A DNA stretch of 64,000 bases, from positions 1 to 64,000 of the forward strand of contig JBBRAB010000023.1 in NCBI GenBank assembly GCA_038207155.1, given 5' to 3'. Position 1 is the stretch's first letter, and each line of letters opens with the position of its first letter. The stretch is from FEN-1139 sp038207155 (lineage in GTDB: Bacteria > Myxococcota_A > Polyangia > Polyangiales > Polyangiaceae). Shown here piece by piece: positions 53,815 to 62,694 of this stretch. The notes beneath the pieces were generated by a model. That model saw only the letters and a program-made list of their open reading frames with translations. It was not told where the DNA came from and did no database searches. Made by a program: the position numbers and the translations under genes.

Positions 53815-54091
53815 TGCCCCTGGCTATCACCGATGGCGTGAGGGCTCAACCGAGGCACAGCGAGGGCGGCGTGATGACCCGCCGCTCAACTGCCTCGGGG
53901 CCCCTGGCCCAGCGCTCACAAGGCTTGTGGCCGCACAGGTCCGGACAATCACAGCGCGGTCGTCTGGCTCGCCCCTCGTTTTGGGGTGGTTCGGCGTGGA
54001 AACAGGCGGCGCGGGCTCGATTGGAGCCCGGGCGCTCGGCCACCTGTCGGAAACGGGCTGGATGGCCCCAGACCATGTTACCGTCGGCGAC

Positions 54092-54859
54092 GTGTCTCGC
54101 GGCCGCGTCCTCATCATAGAAGCAGACGAGTGGGTCACCACTCTCTTGTCAAAGTTCCTCGCCGATGCGGGGTACGAACTCGAGGTGGCGACGACCGCGC
54201 GCTCGGGGTTTGACCGCGCGGTGGCTGCGGCGCCCGATCTCATCTTGGCGGACGTCATCCTGCCAGACATCGACGGCTTCTGGGTCACACGTCGTATCCG
54301 CGCCGAAAAAACCAAGCTCGCTTCGACTCCGATTCTTCTGGTGTCTCAGCAGGACGACCACAACGTGCGCACGGAAGCTCTCGCGCTTGGGGCCGATGTC
54401 TTTTTGGCGGCACCATTTCGCCACGAAGAGGTGATCGCCCAGCTCGACGCGTTGATGGGGCTTGCGCAACGCATGAGAGCCAAGCGCGATTCGATTCACA
54501 CCGATCCAGGCTCGGGCGTCAGCACTGCGTTTCAAGGGGATTTGGCTCAGATCACGATTCCGACCATGCTCACCATGCTGGAGATGGAACGCCGAACGGG
54601 CAAGATGATGGTCCGCAGTCCCGGCAAGCCCGACGTCACGATCGAGCTGCTGGAAGGAGGCATCGTCTCGACTCGGCTTGGAAAGCTTGAGCGTGAGCCC
54701 ATCTCAGTGATGCGTGAGGTGGTCACCTGGACGCGCGGGAAGTACACCTTTGAACCGTCGCGAGCCAAGGAGGACGCCCGCGTGCGGCGCCCGATTGGGA
54801 TGCTGCTGCTCGAGGCGATGCGCCTCAATGACGAGTCGTCGCACCGCGGCCTCTCCTGA
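54092..54859 (+). CDS. Receiver-DUF4388 protein with atypical receiver
   Basis: A 255-residue protein. Residues about 4-120 form a receiver (RVLIIEADEWVTTLL, phospho-acceptor Asp in ILADVILPDIDGF, Ser in LLVSQQ), and the C-terminal half is a DUF4388/PatA-like domain (GDLAQITIPTMLTMLEMERRTGKMMV...YTFEPSRA). The conserved Lys before Pro is Ala (FLAAPF), and the acidic pair is changed to Glu-Ala, so phosphorylation-driven switching is doubtful. GTG 54092 (MSRGRVLII) is preferred; ATG 54062 is an alternative. No partner kinase is adjacent. Confidence 0.85.
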   Translation: MSRGRVLIIEADEWVTTLLSKFLADAGYELEVATTARSGFDRAVAAAPDLILADVILPDIDGFWVTRRIRAEKTKLASTPILLVSQQDDHNVRTEALALGADVFLAAPFRHEEVIAQLDALMGLAQRMRAKRDSIHTDPGSGVSTAFQGDLAQITIPTMLTMLEMERRTGKMMVRSPGKPDVTIELLEGGIVSTRLGKLEREPISVMREVVTWTRGKYTFEPSRAKEDARVRRPIGMLLLEAMRLNDESSHRGLS

Positions 54860-54872
54860 CCACCGGCCCGCG

Positions 54873-55403
54873 CTACTGCATCGACTTCGGGTCGAGCGGG
54901 TTGCCGCGCGTGTCGTAGCCGGCGGCACGCCAGCGAGCAGCATCGTCGACAAGTCGCTCAACCGGCGCGGGCGGCGGCGTGACGTCGTAGACACCAAACA
55001 GGGTCTGCGGCGCCTGATTGGTCAGCACCACGCGGAAGCGCTTGCCCGGAGGCGCGCGATGAATCGTCACGTCGCCAAAGACCAGGCTGCGTCCTTCGAG
55101 CGAGCCCGTACCGAGTTCGGCATGGCGTCGAAGGTATTTTACCAGATCGTCTAGCTGGATTTCTCCCTCGAAATGCGCCGAATCCGTGAAGCGTGCACGC
55201 TGTCGCATCCCGTCAGGGAGCGGCAGGCCAAAGGCCGTGAGTTGACTGAGCGCCAACTCCCCGGGGGCCAGTCGATCCACTGGAACGGCCGAGCCCGCAG
55301 GCGTCGCGCTTGCCACGCTCGGCTTTGGTGGCTCACGGCGGCAGCCCGCCGCGCCAAGCAGTGGCACGAGACAGGCTGCGAGCAGCAGCTTGGTATACGT
55401 CAT
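54873..55403 (-). CDS. Lipoprotein coupled to PilY1
   Basis: A 176-residue lipoprotein with signal peptide and lipobox GAAGC (Cys21), followed by a Pro/Ala linker and a small alpha/beta domain (LVKYLRRHAELGTGSLEGRSLVFGDVTIHR...KRFRVVLTNQ). It ends LFGVYDVTPPPAPVERLVDDAARW. Apart from the lipid-anchor Cys it has no cysteine, so it is not a c-type cytochrome. The ATG overlaps the pilY1 stop (4 bp), indicating coupled translation and a likely role in PilY1 folding, anchoring or pilus-tip assembly; this is inference. Family not recognised. Confidence 0.85.
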   Translation of the reverse strand: MTYTKLLLAACLVPLLGAAGCRREPPKPSVASATPAGSAVPVDRLAPGELALSQLTAFGLPLPDGMRQRARFTDSAHFEGEIQLDDLVKYLRRHAELGTGSLEGRSLVFGDVTIHRAPPGKRFRVVLTNQAPQTLFGVYDVTPPPAPVERLVDDAARWRAAGYDTRGNPLDPKSMQ

Positions 55404-58400
55404 TCGAGGACCGCCGCCCAGGAATCAAGGCGCGGACTGCTGTCGGGGGCGGGCAGCCCAATCGTCAGCGCCGACACGCCGACGCTGCCGGCTGACGCGC
55501 TCTTTCCGACCTGCATCACAAGCTGGTAGGACGCGGGGGTGACGCTCGAGAGCGGCGAGTGGCTCGCTGTACCGAACACCGGATCGTTGACGAGTGCGCC
55601 GGACGGATCCGTGCAGCTCGGTACCTGCGCGACACTCACCCCAAAGATAATGCCCTTGTTCGCCAGTAGGGTACTGGTCTGCGAGTAATACTGCACCTTG
55701 GTGGTGGCCGTCGCCGAGCCGTTTTCGGGAAGCCAGGCCTTGCCTCCGCGGGAAAGTCCGGAGTTAGCACCCGAGGTTGAGGTGCTAGCCGAGGAATCGA
55801 GCTGTGCATATTGCATCCCAAACACGCGACTATCACCCGACGAGCAAACAGAGGCGCCCGAGGACGAATTCGGGGAGAAGGTCGAGAAATAGAGGCCCTT
55901 GGCAAACAAGGTCAACGGTCCCGCGACGCGCTCGCCACCCTGGAACTCATAGAACCAATTCACCTTGGTCGTGTAGGTCCAGGTTCCACCGAAGGTGGCA
56001 GGGGGCACCAGGTTTTCCGTCGCTGAATAGACGTAGTTCTTCATCGCGGAAACGGCGTTGAGCTTCTCCTGGTCGCCCGTGGAAAATGCGACGACCACCG
56101 CTCCGACATCGTCGGTTGACACCACCGGTGGGGTCGAGATGGGCTGTCCCGTGAAGGCCGAGGTCTCGCCCCAGAAAGCGTCGTGGAACAGGTCCATGCT
56201 CCAGTTGTCGGGATTGGTCGACGACAGATCGACCCGCCAGAGCGTGCCATCGCGATCGCCCACAAACACGCGATCCGCGATAGCGCCCGCCCAACCCGGG
56301 TAGGCCACCGGTTGCCCGGTGATCGGTGAGTCGATGTTCACTACACGAACCTTTGAGGAGAGGGCCGCCGCGACTTCACTCGAGGCGCGTCGGAAGGTCC
56401 GGATGATCTGACCATTATCGAGCCGAACGATCGTTAGAGAACGACCCGCCACGGCTGACCCCAGATAGCAGGGAAGATTACTGCGGACGCCGAAGGTCGA
56501 ATCGACCTTGGTTGTCCAATTGCCCGAGCGTGCACAGCTGGTCGCAGTCCCAGGAGCCTGTCCGTCACCGCCGGGCAGGATCGCGACGGCGACTTCGCGC
56601 GCCGAGCTATTGACGTCCGGCTTCAGGTAGAGGGTCGTGATGGCTGGAGTGGTGCCGCTCGTGCCAAAGAGAGCGCCTCCCGCGCTGTCGGTCGTGACCT
56701 GCCAGAGGAATTTCGGGCCCGTCACCGGATCGGTAACGTCCAGCGCAAAGTAACCGCCGCGTGCGCCGCCAAACCCTTGAACGAGAATCGAACGCCAGCT
56801 GGCGCTCGACCCCGCAAAGTCGTCGAGCCGTCGCTCGAACATGGTCTTGCCGCTCCCGGAATCGGTGTAGGCCGGGACGTCACGCAGCACCGGCGCACCG
56901 TCGAGCAGGATGGAGTGAACATTGGGGTATTCGGACGGGACCAACGGAAGTACCGCCGGAGGAATGAAGGCCCAGAGCTCGTTGTTCCCCAGCGCCTTGA
57001 CCGTGAAGGTGTCCGTCGCGTCGTTCGGAGCCACCTTGAAGGCGTGCAGGAGACCGTCATTGGTCGACGCGTACAGCATGGTCGGGCGGGTTTTCCACGT
57101 CGACATGAACTGCTGATAGGTCTGGTCGCGAATCGACTCAAAGGGCCGATTGGCGACCGCGGGGGTCGAATGGAAAATATCTCCAACGAGATTGCACTTG
57201 GAGAGCGTGGTAGTGCCGCCCGAGGTAGTGGACACGCAGCGCGACACGCCCTCGGTGTTGCGTCCCCCCACGAGCCAAGTGAGATAGCGGTCACGGCACT
57301 GCGAATCAGTCAAGCCCGAGCTGACACAATCATTGGTCGGCATCTTGAGGGCAGCGGGTGAGACGGCGGCCGCGAACGAATTGACCCCACCGGTTCGGAG
57401 TGCTCCGCTGCGCAGCCCACTACCATCGTCCACCGAGAGTTGGGGCCGGATGCTCCGTTCCGACTGAACCAGACCTGTGGCGATATCGGCATCAGCTTCG
57501 ACGGTGTAGAACTTGCGCGCGAGCCCGCTCTGAGAGTTCACATTGGCAACAAAGTCGTCACCGTCGGCCGCCGAGATGGTCTTGAGTTGGGGTAGGAAGG
57601 TGCCGGTACCCGTATCCTTCTCGCACACGTAACGCTGGCGCTGCAGCACGCCCGTCCAGAGACCGCCATTGCCAGCGGTCGGAAGGAACGACGAGAAAAA
57701 GCGAAACGCGGCCGAGCCCGCCGCGGAGCCCGTCGCCTGAGAGAATACCGGCAGCGTGCGGCTCGCGGTGCTTGAGGCGACCTTTGAGAACACGTCGGAC
57801 AGCGCTGAGCGGAGGTCCTCGGGACGATCCGCGAAATACGCCTTCTCTGTGCCGCCCTCGAGCGCGATCTTGTTCATGTTGCAGCAAGCCTGCAGGTCCC
57901 GATTGGTGGGCTCCGAGGCGCACTGCGCATCAGTGAGGTTTTTGCAGTCGAAATCGACTCCGCCAACTTTGACCTGTGACACGGCGAAACCAATCACGAA
58001 GGTCTTGACCTGCAGGTTGGCGTTCGGCGGATTGAGATTCAGGTCATGGGCGATATCGGCGGGTGTCTGGTACGGGCACTTGCCGGCGGTGTGTCCTGCG
58101 GTGACCGCCTTGGCGCAGTCGGGTCGCAGATCGTTGTTCGGTTCGCCGTCTGTTAGCAAGATGACGTAGTTGCGCCGACAACCCGCCGTGACGTACGGGT
58201 CGTCCTTGGGTCCGAACTTGATTGACGGATCAACATTGTCATCGCTGTTGTCGAGCCAGAAAAACGAGCGCGCATCATCAAGCATGCCGGCGATCGGCGT
58301 TGAGCCGTAGGGGCGCGTCGCCAGCAGGATCTTCTGGATGTCGGTGTTGTGGGCACGCAGCGCAGCACCGTGGAGCACGGCGGGCGAGCCAAAGCTCACC

Positions 58401-59176
58401 ATGCGGCCCTCCCAGGGGGGGGCGGCTGCATTTCGGGCACCGACCTCCCATGGGCTGGCCACGGCGCAGTCAAGCGGGTTGCCGGTCGCGTAGTTCGGAA
58501 AAAAATAGCTCCAGGCGCCAGCGACTCCCTCGCCGTAATTCGCGATCTTGCCAGCTACGCCCGTCCGGGCGTCGGTTTTCGGGTCAAACGTCATGAGCCC
58601 GAAGCGAATGGCCTGGTCGAAGTTGTCAATCAGACCGTCCTTGACCTGAACATCATCGAAGGTCAGTCCGCAGGCTTGCGTGACGTCGGTGTAGCGCCCG
58701 AGTTTGATTCCGTCCGAGAGGAACGCGTAGGCATTGGTGGGATCGACCGAGCCGGGGGTCGGCGTACAAGTCCCGCTGATCGCGCGATGGTAGTACTCGG
58801 CGCTGGCGGCATCGATGTAGTCGATGGGTGGCTGAGTCCCGCCGAGCTTGAACTCCTGAAGGAAAGCGTTGGAGTTGCGCGCAACGCGCTGGCAGCTGTA
58901 GTCCTTGATCGTCCCTGTCAGAACCTCAACTAGGTTGATCCAGCGACTGCGCTCACCAGCGGGGTTTGGCGTGCCGGCAACGCAAGTCGGGTAGTTGGGC
59001 TTGGCGGGCCGAGGAACCTCGGTCTTGTACTCCATTGAGCCCGATGAATCGACGAGCAGCAAGACGTTGGGCTCCGGAGGCTCAATGTCCGCCTGAGCGA
59101 GCGCGAGACTGGGCAGTCCCAGCGCGAGCAGGAATGCGGCGAGGCTAGTACCTGTGGAGCGGTGGAGTACGGGCAT
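55400..59176 (-). CDS. pilY1: Type IV pilus tip/biogenesis protein PilY1
   Basis: A 1258-residue exported protein. Signal peptide (SLAAFLLALGLPSLALAQ), then a von Willebrand A domain with the metal site DSSGS in NVLLLVDSSGSMEYK, and a C-terminal PilY1 propeller (ASTNDGLLHAFKV, and an Asp-rich metal-site-like VGDRDGTLWRVDL). PilY1 sits at the pilus tip with minor pilins and promotes extension and adhesion. ATG 59176 is chosen for its AGGA site; an earlier ATG 59203 falls in the pilX stop region. Cysteines in the vWA insert are likely disulfide-bonded. Fifth gene of the minor pilin operon. Confidence 0.93.
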   Translation of the reverse strand: MPVLHRSTGTSLAAFLLALGLPSLALAQADIEPPEPNVLLLVDSSGSMEYKTEVPRPAKPNYPTCVAGTPNPAGERSRWINLVEVLTGTIKDYSCQRVARNSNAFLQEFKLGGTQPPIDYIDAASAEYYHRAISGTCTPTPGSVDPTNAYAFLSDGIKLGRYTDVTQACGLTFDDVQVKDGLIDNFDQAIRFGLMTFDPKTDARTGVAGKIANYGEGVAGAWSYFFPNYATGNPLDCAVASPWEVGARNAAAPPWEGRMVSFGSPAVLHGAALRAHNTDIQKILLATRPYGSTPIAGMLDDARSFFWLDNSDDNVDPSIKFGPKDDPYVTAGCRRNYVILLTDGEPNNDLRPDCAKAVTAGHTAGKCPYQTPADIAHDLNLNPPNANLQVKTFVIGFAVSQVKVGGVDFDCKNLTDAQCASEPTNRDLQACCNMNKIALEGGTEKAYFADRPEDLRSALSDVFSKVASSTASRTLPVFSQATGSAAGSAAFRFFSSFLPTAGNGGLWTGVLQRQRYVCEKDTGTGTFLPQLKTISAADGDDFVANVNSQSGLARKFYTVEADADIATGLVQSERSIRPQLSVDDGSGLRSGALRTGGVNSFAAAVSPAALKMPTNDCVSSGLTDSQCRDRYLTWLVGGRNTEGVSRCVSTTSGGTTTLSKCNLVGDIFHSTPAVANRPFESIRDQTYQQFMSTWKTRPTMLYASTNDGLLHAFKVAPNDATDTFTVKALGNNELWAFIPPAVLPLVPSEYPNVHSILLDGAPVLRDVPAYTDSGSGKTMFERRLDDFAGSSASWRSILVQGFGGARGGYFALDVTDPVTGPKFLWQVTTDSAGGALFGTSGTTPAITTLYLKPDVNSSAREVAVAILPGGDGQAPGTATSCARSGNWTTKVDSTFGVRSNLPCYLGSAVAGRSLTIVRLDNGQIIRTFRRASSEVAAALSSKVRVVNIDSPITGQPVAYPGWAGAIADRVFVGDRDGTLWRVDLSSTNPDNWSMDLFHDAFWGETSAFTGQPISTPPVVSTDDVGAVVVAFSTGDQEKLNAVSAMKNYVYSATENLVPPATFGGTWTYTTKVNWFYEFQGGERVAGPLTLFAKGLYFSTFSPNSSSGASVCSSGDSRVFGMQYAQLDSSASTSTSGANSGLSRGGKAWLPENGSATATTKVQYYSQTSTLLANKGIIFGVSVAQVPSCTDPSGALVNDPVFGTASHSPLSSVTPASYQLVMQVGKSASAGSVGVSALTIGLPAPDSSPRLDSWAAVLE

Positions 59177-59199
59177 AGTGTTTCCTCGCAGAGTCTGAG

Positions 59200-59877
59200 T
59201 CATTGTCGGCTCACTCCCGGCACGTTCACATAGGCGCGCACGGTTTGGAGCGTAGTTGTGGTGGAGACGGGACCAGAGACGCACCAGTCGGAGCTGGGGG
59301 TGTCGTTCAGGATTGGGCGGACCTGGGCCGAAGAGGCCACAGTGAAGCGAAGCGTTACGTAGGGGCTGGTACCGCCCATGTTCTCACCCGCAGGCGGCGG
59401 CGCCTGAAATCCGTCGAGAAACTCGACCAACAGATTCCCTTCGACGCCAGTGGTCTTACCCGCTTCGCCGTGGGGGGGGCCGAGACTGCCAGCGGTTGCT
59501 GCCTGCTGTGCCTCAAGCACGTTGAGAGCCGAGGCGGTTTCGGTTTGCACGAAACCTTGCAAGTCTGTCTGCAGTAGCTTGTAGCAAGGCAGGGCCACTG
59601 TGGAATTCTGGATGTTGCCGAGGCAACGCTCGCTGCGCAGCGCCATTCGTTGTGAGATCAGCTCGGCCCGGCCACGTCCAAGCTCGGTGGCGGCGAGCTG
59701 CGTTGCATAGACCGCCAAGGCTTGCGACTGCGCCGCCTGGCGCGCGTTGCCCGTGGCCGTGTCCACCAGAGCAGCAGAATGGGCCGCAAACAGCCCAACG
59801 GTGGTCAGCATCGTGATGACCAACACGACGACGAAGATCGCCGCGCCGCGCTCGCCGCGTGGGTGAATTACAGCCAT
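59200..59877 (-). CDS. pilX: Minor pilin PilX-like protein
   Basis: A 225-residue protein with a prepilin-like leader ending GERG, then AAIFVVVLVITMLTTVGLFAA. Residue +5 is Val rather than the usual Glu, as in PilX proteins. The periplasmic part has a Cys pair (RCLGN...LPCYK) that may form a disulfide. The gene overlaps pilW by 10 bp and precedes pilY1 by 23 bp. It would prime the pilus tip with the other minor pilins. Assignment rests on position and leader; identity to named PilX proteins is not measured. Confidence 0.85.
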   Translation of the reverse strand: MAVIHPRGERGAAIFVVVLVITMLTTVGLFAAHSAALVDTATGNARQAAQSQALAVYATQLAATELGRGRAELISQRMALRSERCLGNIQNSTVALPCYKLLQTDLQGFVQTETASALNVLEAQQAATAGSLGPPHGEAGKTTGVEGNLLVEFLDGFQAPPPAGENMGGTSPYVTLRFTVASSAQVRPILNDTPSSDWCVSGPVSTTTTLQTVRAYVNVPGVSRQ

Positions 59878-61160
59878 GTGAGCCCCGCATGAGCTGGAAG
59901 CCCGATCTCGGACCGCAGGGTACGAACTCGCGCGAACGCGGGATTCGTACCCGTGGTGTCAAGATTAATCCGGTACATCCCGGTAGCCACGTCGCTTGCC
60001 GCAGTGACGTCCCCGGTTCGGTCGGGGTCCCGCGAGCGAATACTGAGCCGCGCCACGACCGAGCGAACCAGCTGTGGCCGGGAGGTATTCATCGTGCCAA
60101 CCAGCATGGGCTGAGTCAGCGTGATCACGCTGGAATTCCCAAAATCATAGGGAGTGATCTTGTTTGCCTGGCTATTGCTGACGTTGGCAACTGGCACGGC
60201 GGAGATCGCAAAACGCAGGTCGACTGCGTACTCGGCGACGACCTCGCGACTGAGCACGGTTCCCGTTGGTGAGAGTTCCTCACGAAACAACTCGAGTCGG
60301 TTGACGTCCCACGGGTTCCCGTTGTTGGCCAGTGGGGCTAGGTTGGCGTCAAGCGTTGGGTCCCCACCGATCGTGTCGAGGCGGTAACGAATGAAGTTGA
60401 TGACGTTGACCACGTTTTGACCGCCGCGCAGGCTGCAAGGAGTTCCCGCCGCAGTCGCCACGTTGAGCGCCGGCTTGTCCTTCAAGACGAGGCGCGGGAG
60501 GTTGGTCGCGGTGTCGATCCCGACACCCGTCAGAACGCCAAACTGCAGACGCCCGGACACGCTGACGATGCGCATCGCTCGGCCCACCGTGAATAGCGAC
60601 GAGAGCAGGGCGGCTTTGTCGGTTCGCGTCAGATAGTTCATCCGTGCCAGCGGGCCGACGTTGGTCTGCAGGAAGATGCGGTATCCGGTGCAGCCCGCGT
60701 CGCAGGCCTGGATGTCCGCTGTCGGGAATTCCTCGATGCCGTCGAAGGAGCCGGCGAGCGTGATGCGCTGCGGAACGATGCCCGCGGCCGTGAGCACGGG
60801 ATTGTTGATGATGTTGGCTTGGGTTTCCGTCTCGATGCTCAGGCTGGCGAGTTGCTTGAGCGGGCCTCCGTCCCAGGCCGTGACATCCGCCGCCGTGCCG
60901 CAGAACATGGGATCGCGGTAGACATTTGCGCTCGACAGAAAGCCCGCCCGCGAGATATCGCCGCGCAGGCGCTCAAAGCCGATCAGCGTGCCCATGGTGG
61001 CGTCCGCCGCGCGGGTTTCCCTGCGGTAAAAGGCGTTGGCGTCCTTAGCGAGCGCAAACACCATGACCGAGATGATGAGCCCGGCGGTGATCGCTACCAT
61101 CAGTTCGACCAGCGTGAAGCCTGCCCGGTTGAAGAACTTTGGGGAAGGTCGCGGCGTCAT
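59868..61160 (-). CDS. pilW: Minor pilin PilW-like protein
   Basis: A 430-residue prepilin with the processing site NRAG|FTLVE (cleavage after Gly14, Glu at +5) and a hydrophobic helix VELMVAITAGLIISVMVFALA. The large C-terminal domain contains cysteines in FCGTAAD and QACDAGCTGY. Length is above typical PilW (about 250-300 residues), with a bigger periplasmic domain. It overlaps pilV by 4 bp. Part of the tip-priming minor pilin set. Confidence 0.9.
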   Translation of the reverse strand: MTPRPSPKFFNRAGFTLVELMVAITAGLIISVMVFALAKDANAFYRRETRAADATMGTLIGFERLRGDISRAGFLSSANVYRDPMFCGTAADVTAWDGGPLKQLASLSIETETQANIINNPVLTAAGIVPQRITLAGSFDGIEEFPTADIQACDAGCTGYRIFLQTNVGPLARMNYLTRTDKAALLSSLFTVGRAMRIVSVSGRLQFGVLTGVGIDTATNLPRLVLKDKPALNVATAAGTPCSLRGGQNVVNVINFIRYRLDTIGGDPTLDANLAPLANNGNPWDVNRLELFREELSPTGTVLSREVVAEYAVDLRFAISAVPVANVSNSQANKITPYDFGNSSVITLTQPMLVGTMNTSRPQLVRSVVARLSIRSRDPDRTGDVTAASDVATGMYRINLDTTGTNPAFARVRTLRSEIGLPAHAGLTWL

Positions 61161-61762
61161 GGTTGCATCCTCACGGCCGAGGTCTGATAGAGGAAATGGA
61201 AGTTGTCGACGTCGGCTGCCAGCGCGGACACGTCACGTGACACGTCGCAGAAGTGGGGCGTTCCAGCGTTGCTCAATAGACGCGGCCAAATGACGCGAAT
61301 CTCAGTGCGCATGGTTCCGGAACCTCCGAGCGGTGCGGAGATCGGACTGATGCGAACGTGCACACAGAATTTCGACTTTGCGACGTCAGCGCTGGTGTCC
61401 GTCAGCACGTTGCCGAAGGCGTCAAACGCTGCGCCAAACAGCCGGGAAGAATTGTAGCTTGGCCGCGCCCAATTCCGCAGCGAGGAATCGCCGACCCAGT
61501 TGGTATTGGTGAGACCGGCCGTGCCATTCCAGAGCGAGGCGTCGACCGTCAGTTGGTCTTGCCAGGCCTGGGCCACGCGGGTCGCCGTGGAGAGCGCTTT
61601 GGCATGTTGATTGGAGGAGATCGTCACCTTTTGCAGCGCAATGATGCCACTGACTCCGATCCCCAGGAGCACGAGGGACATCATCACCTCGACGACGGTG
61701 TAGCCGCGCCTGGTCCGAGCCAGGCGTCGATGGCCGCGCCGCGGGAGCTCGGTAACGGTCAT
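61157..61762 (-). CDS. pilV: Minor pilin PilV-like protein
   Basis: A 201-residue prepilin with a 20-residue basic leader ending TRRG, cleaved before YTVVEVMMSLVLLGIGVSGI (Glu at +5). The C-terminal domain has WNGT and a late Cys pair. It overlaps the fimT/gspH-like gene by 4 bp and pilW by 4 bp. Function in the tip complex with FimU/FimT, PilW, PilX and PilY1 is inferred from operon order, which matches other type IVa systems. Confidence 0.9.
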   Translation of the reverse strand: MTVTELPRRGHRRLARTRRGYTVVEVMMSLVLLGIGVSGIIALQKVTISSNQHAKALSTATRVAQAWQDQLTVDASLWNGTAGLTNTNWVGDSSLRNWARPSYNSSRLFGAAFDAFGNVLTDTSADVAKSKFCVHVRISPISAPLGGSGTMRTEIRVIWPRLLSNAGTPHFCDVSRDVSALAADVDNFHFLYQTSAVRMQP

Positions 61763-62442
61763 GAGCGACCTCCGGACACTTCGAGTCGAGCATTGCCGTT
61801 GGGCAAAATGACCACCCGGCGCTCAAGCCCGATTGCCACAGTAGCGGTGCCGTCGGTGCGGTAGACACGAACGATCGGGATCCCGGTCATCGGAATCCAG
61901 GTGACGTCTGCGTTGTAACGCACGAACGCGCGTCCCGTGGGTGTAAAGCAGAGATCGAAGCGCGTCACGTCGTTGCCGATCGCCGCTGGCCCATCGACGT
62001 CGAAACGGAGTCCTGGATTTTCGACGCCACTACTGGCGGAGAAATCGAACTCGCGCACGGCTTGGCTGCCAAAGTCGGAGGTGGCATCGGCTTCCCAATT
62101 GGCCAGAGCGCAGCTCGACGACGGGAGACGCGAGCAAATGGTGTTCCCACCGCGGACGGCCTCCCGGACACGGAAGGAGCCAGCGGGGTTGGCTCCTGCG
62201 TCAAATCGGACGAGGATCGCGCTGCCCCGGCCCATCGATTGAAGGCGAGCATTCCGGTAGATCAGTGCGACCTGCTCGCCAGCTCGGCGGGTCCCCCGAT
62301 CCTTCATCTCACGTGCGAGGGTTGGCAGGCCGAGAGCGGCGACGATCGTGATGATGACCAGCACGATCATGATCTCGATTAGGGTAAAGCCCCGCGATGG
62401 AATTCGCCGTGACGGGTCGGGTGATTGAGAAATCAAGGCCAC
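61759..62442 (-). CDS. fimT: Minor pilin FimT/GspH-like protein
   Basis: A 227-residue prepilin of the GspH/FimT type, starting at GTG 62442. The leader ends IPSRG and is cleaved before FTLIEIMIVLVIITIVAALGLP, with Glu at +5. The rest is a beta-rich GspH domain with cysteines in TICSRLPSSSC and FDLCFTPTG. It is the first gene of the operon. The start codon coincides almost with the predicted sigma-54 transcription start, so a downstream start would be short of the leader; either a different promoter or a leaderless message is implied. Confidence 0.88.
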   Translation of the reverse strand: MALISQSPDPSRRIPSRGFTLIEIMIVLVIITIVAALGLPTLAREMKDRGTRRAGEQVALIYRNARLQSMGRGSAILVRFDAGANPAGSFRVREAVRGGNTICSRLPSSSCALANWEADATSDFGSQAVREFDFSASSGVENPGLRFDVDGPAAIGNDVTRFDLCFTPTGRAFVRYNADVTWIPMTGIPIVRVYRTDGTATVAIGLERRVVILPNGNARLEVSGGRS

Positions 62443-62453
62443 GTCCGCAGCTA

Positions 62454-62468
62454 TGCAAAATTGAGGCC
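62454..62468 (-). promoter_or_regulatory. Sigma-54-like -24/-12 element before the minor pilin operon
   Basis: On the minus strand GGC (62468-62466) and TTGCA (62458-62454) are spaced as in -24/-12 promoters, with the GG and GC dinucleotides 10 bases apart. The predicted start near 62443 falls one base before the GTG, leaving no room for a ribosome site, which argues against it. Confidence 0.25.
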
Positions 62469-62694
62469 CCAGTAAACGATTGAATATTCAGGCGTTTGCT
62501 GCCCCGGCCCGGTGGCGCGCCTCGCAGCTATTGCGTGTGGGTTGAAATGTTTGCGGCCCTCTGCGATTGGTGTCTAGGGTGCTGGGCCGGCTGATCTGCC
62601 CCGCCTGTGACCGGGTGTCGTATCGGTGGAATTGCGCTAGGTCCAAGCAGGTGCTGAACCTTGTTCGCTTCGGCGCCTGTCTCTTGGAGTCCAC

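Noticed and set aside
53815..54091. Possible glycine riboswitch ahead of gcvT
   Set aside because: I looked for the conserved tandem aptamer core on the minus strand and could not recognise it; a covariance-model scan would settle this.
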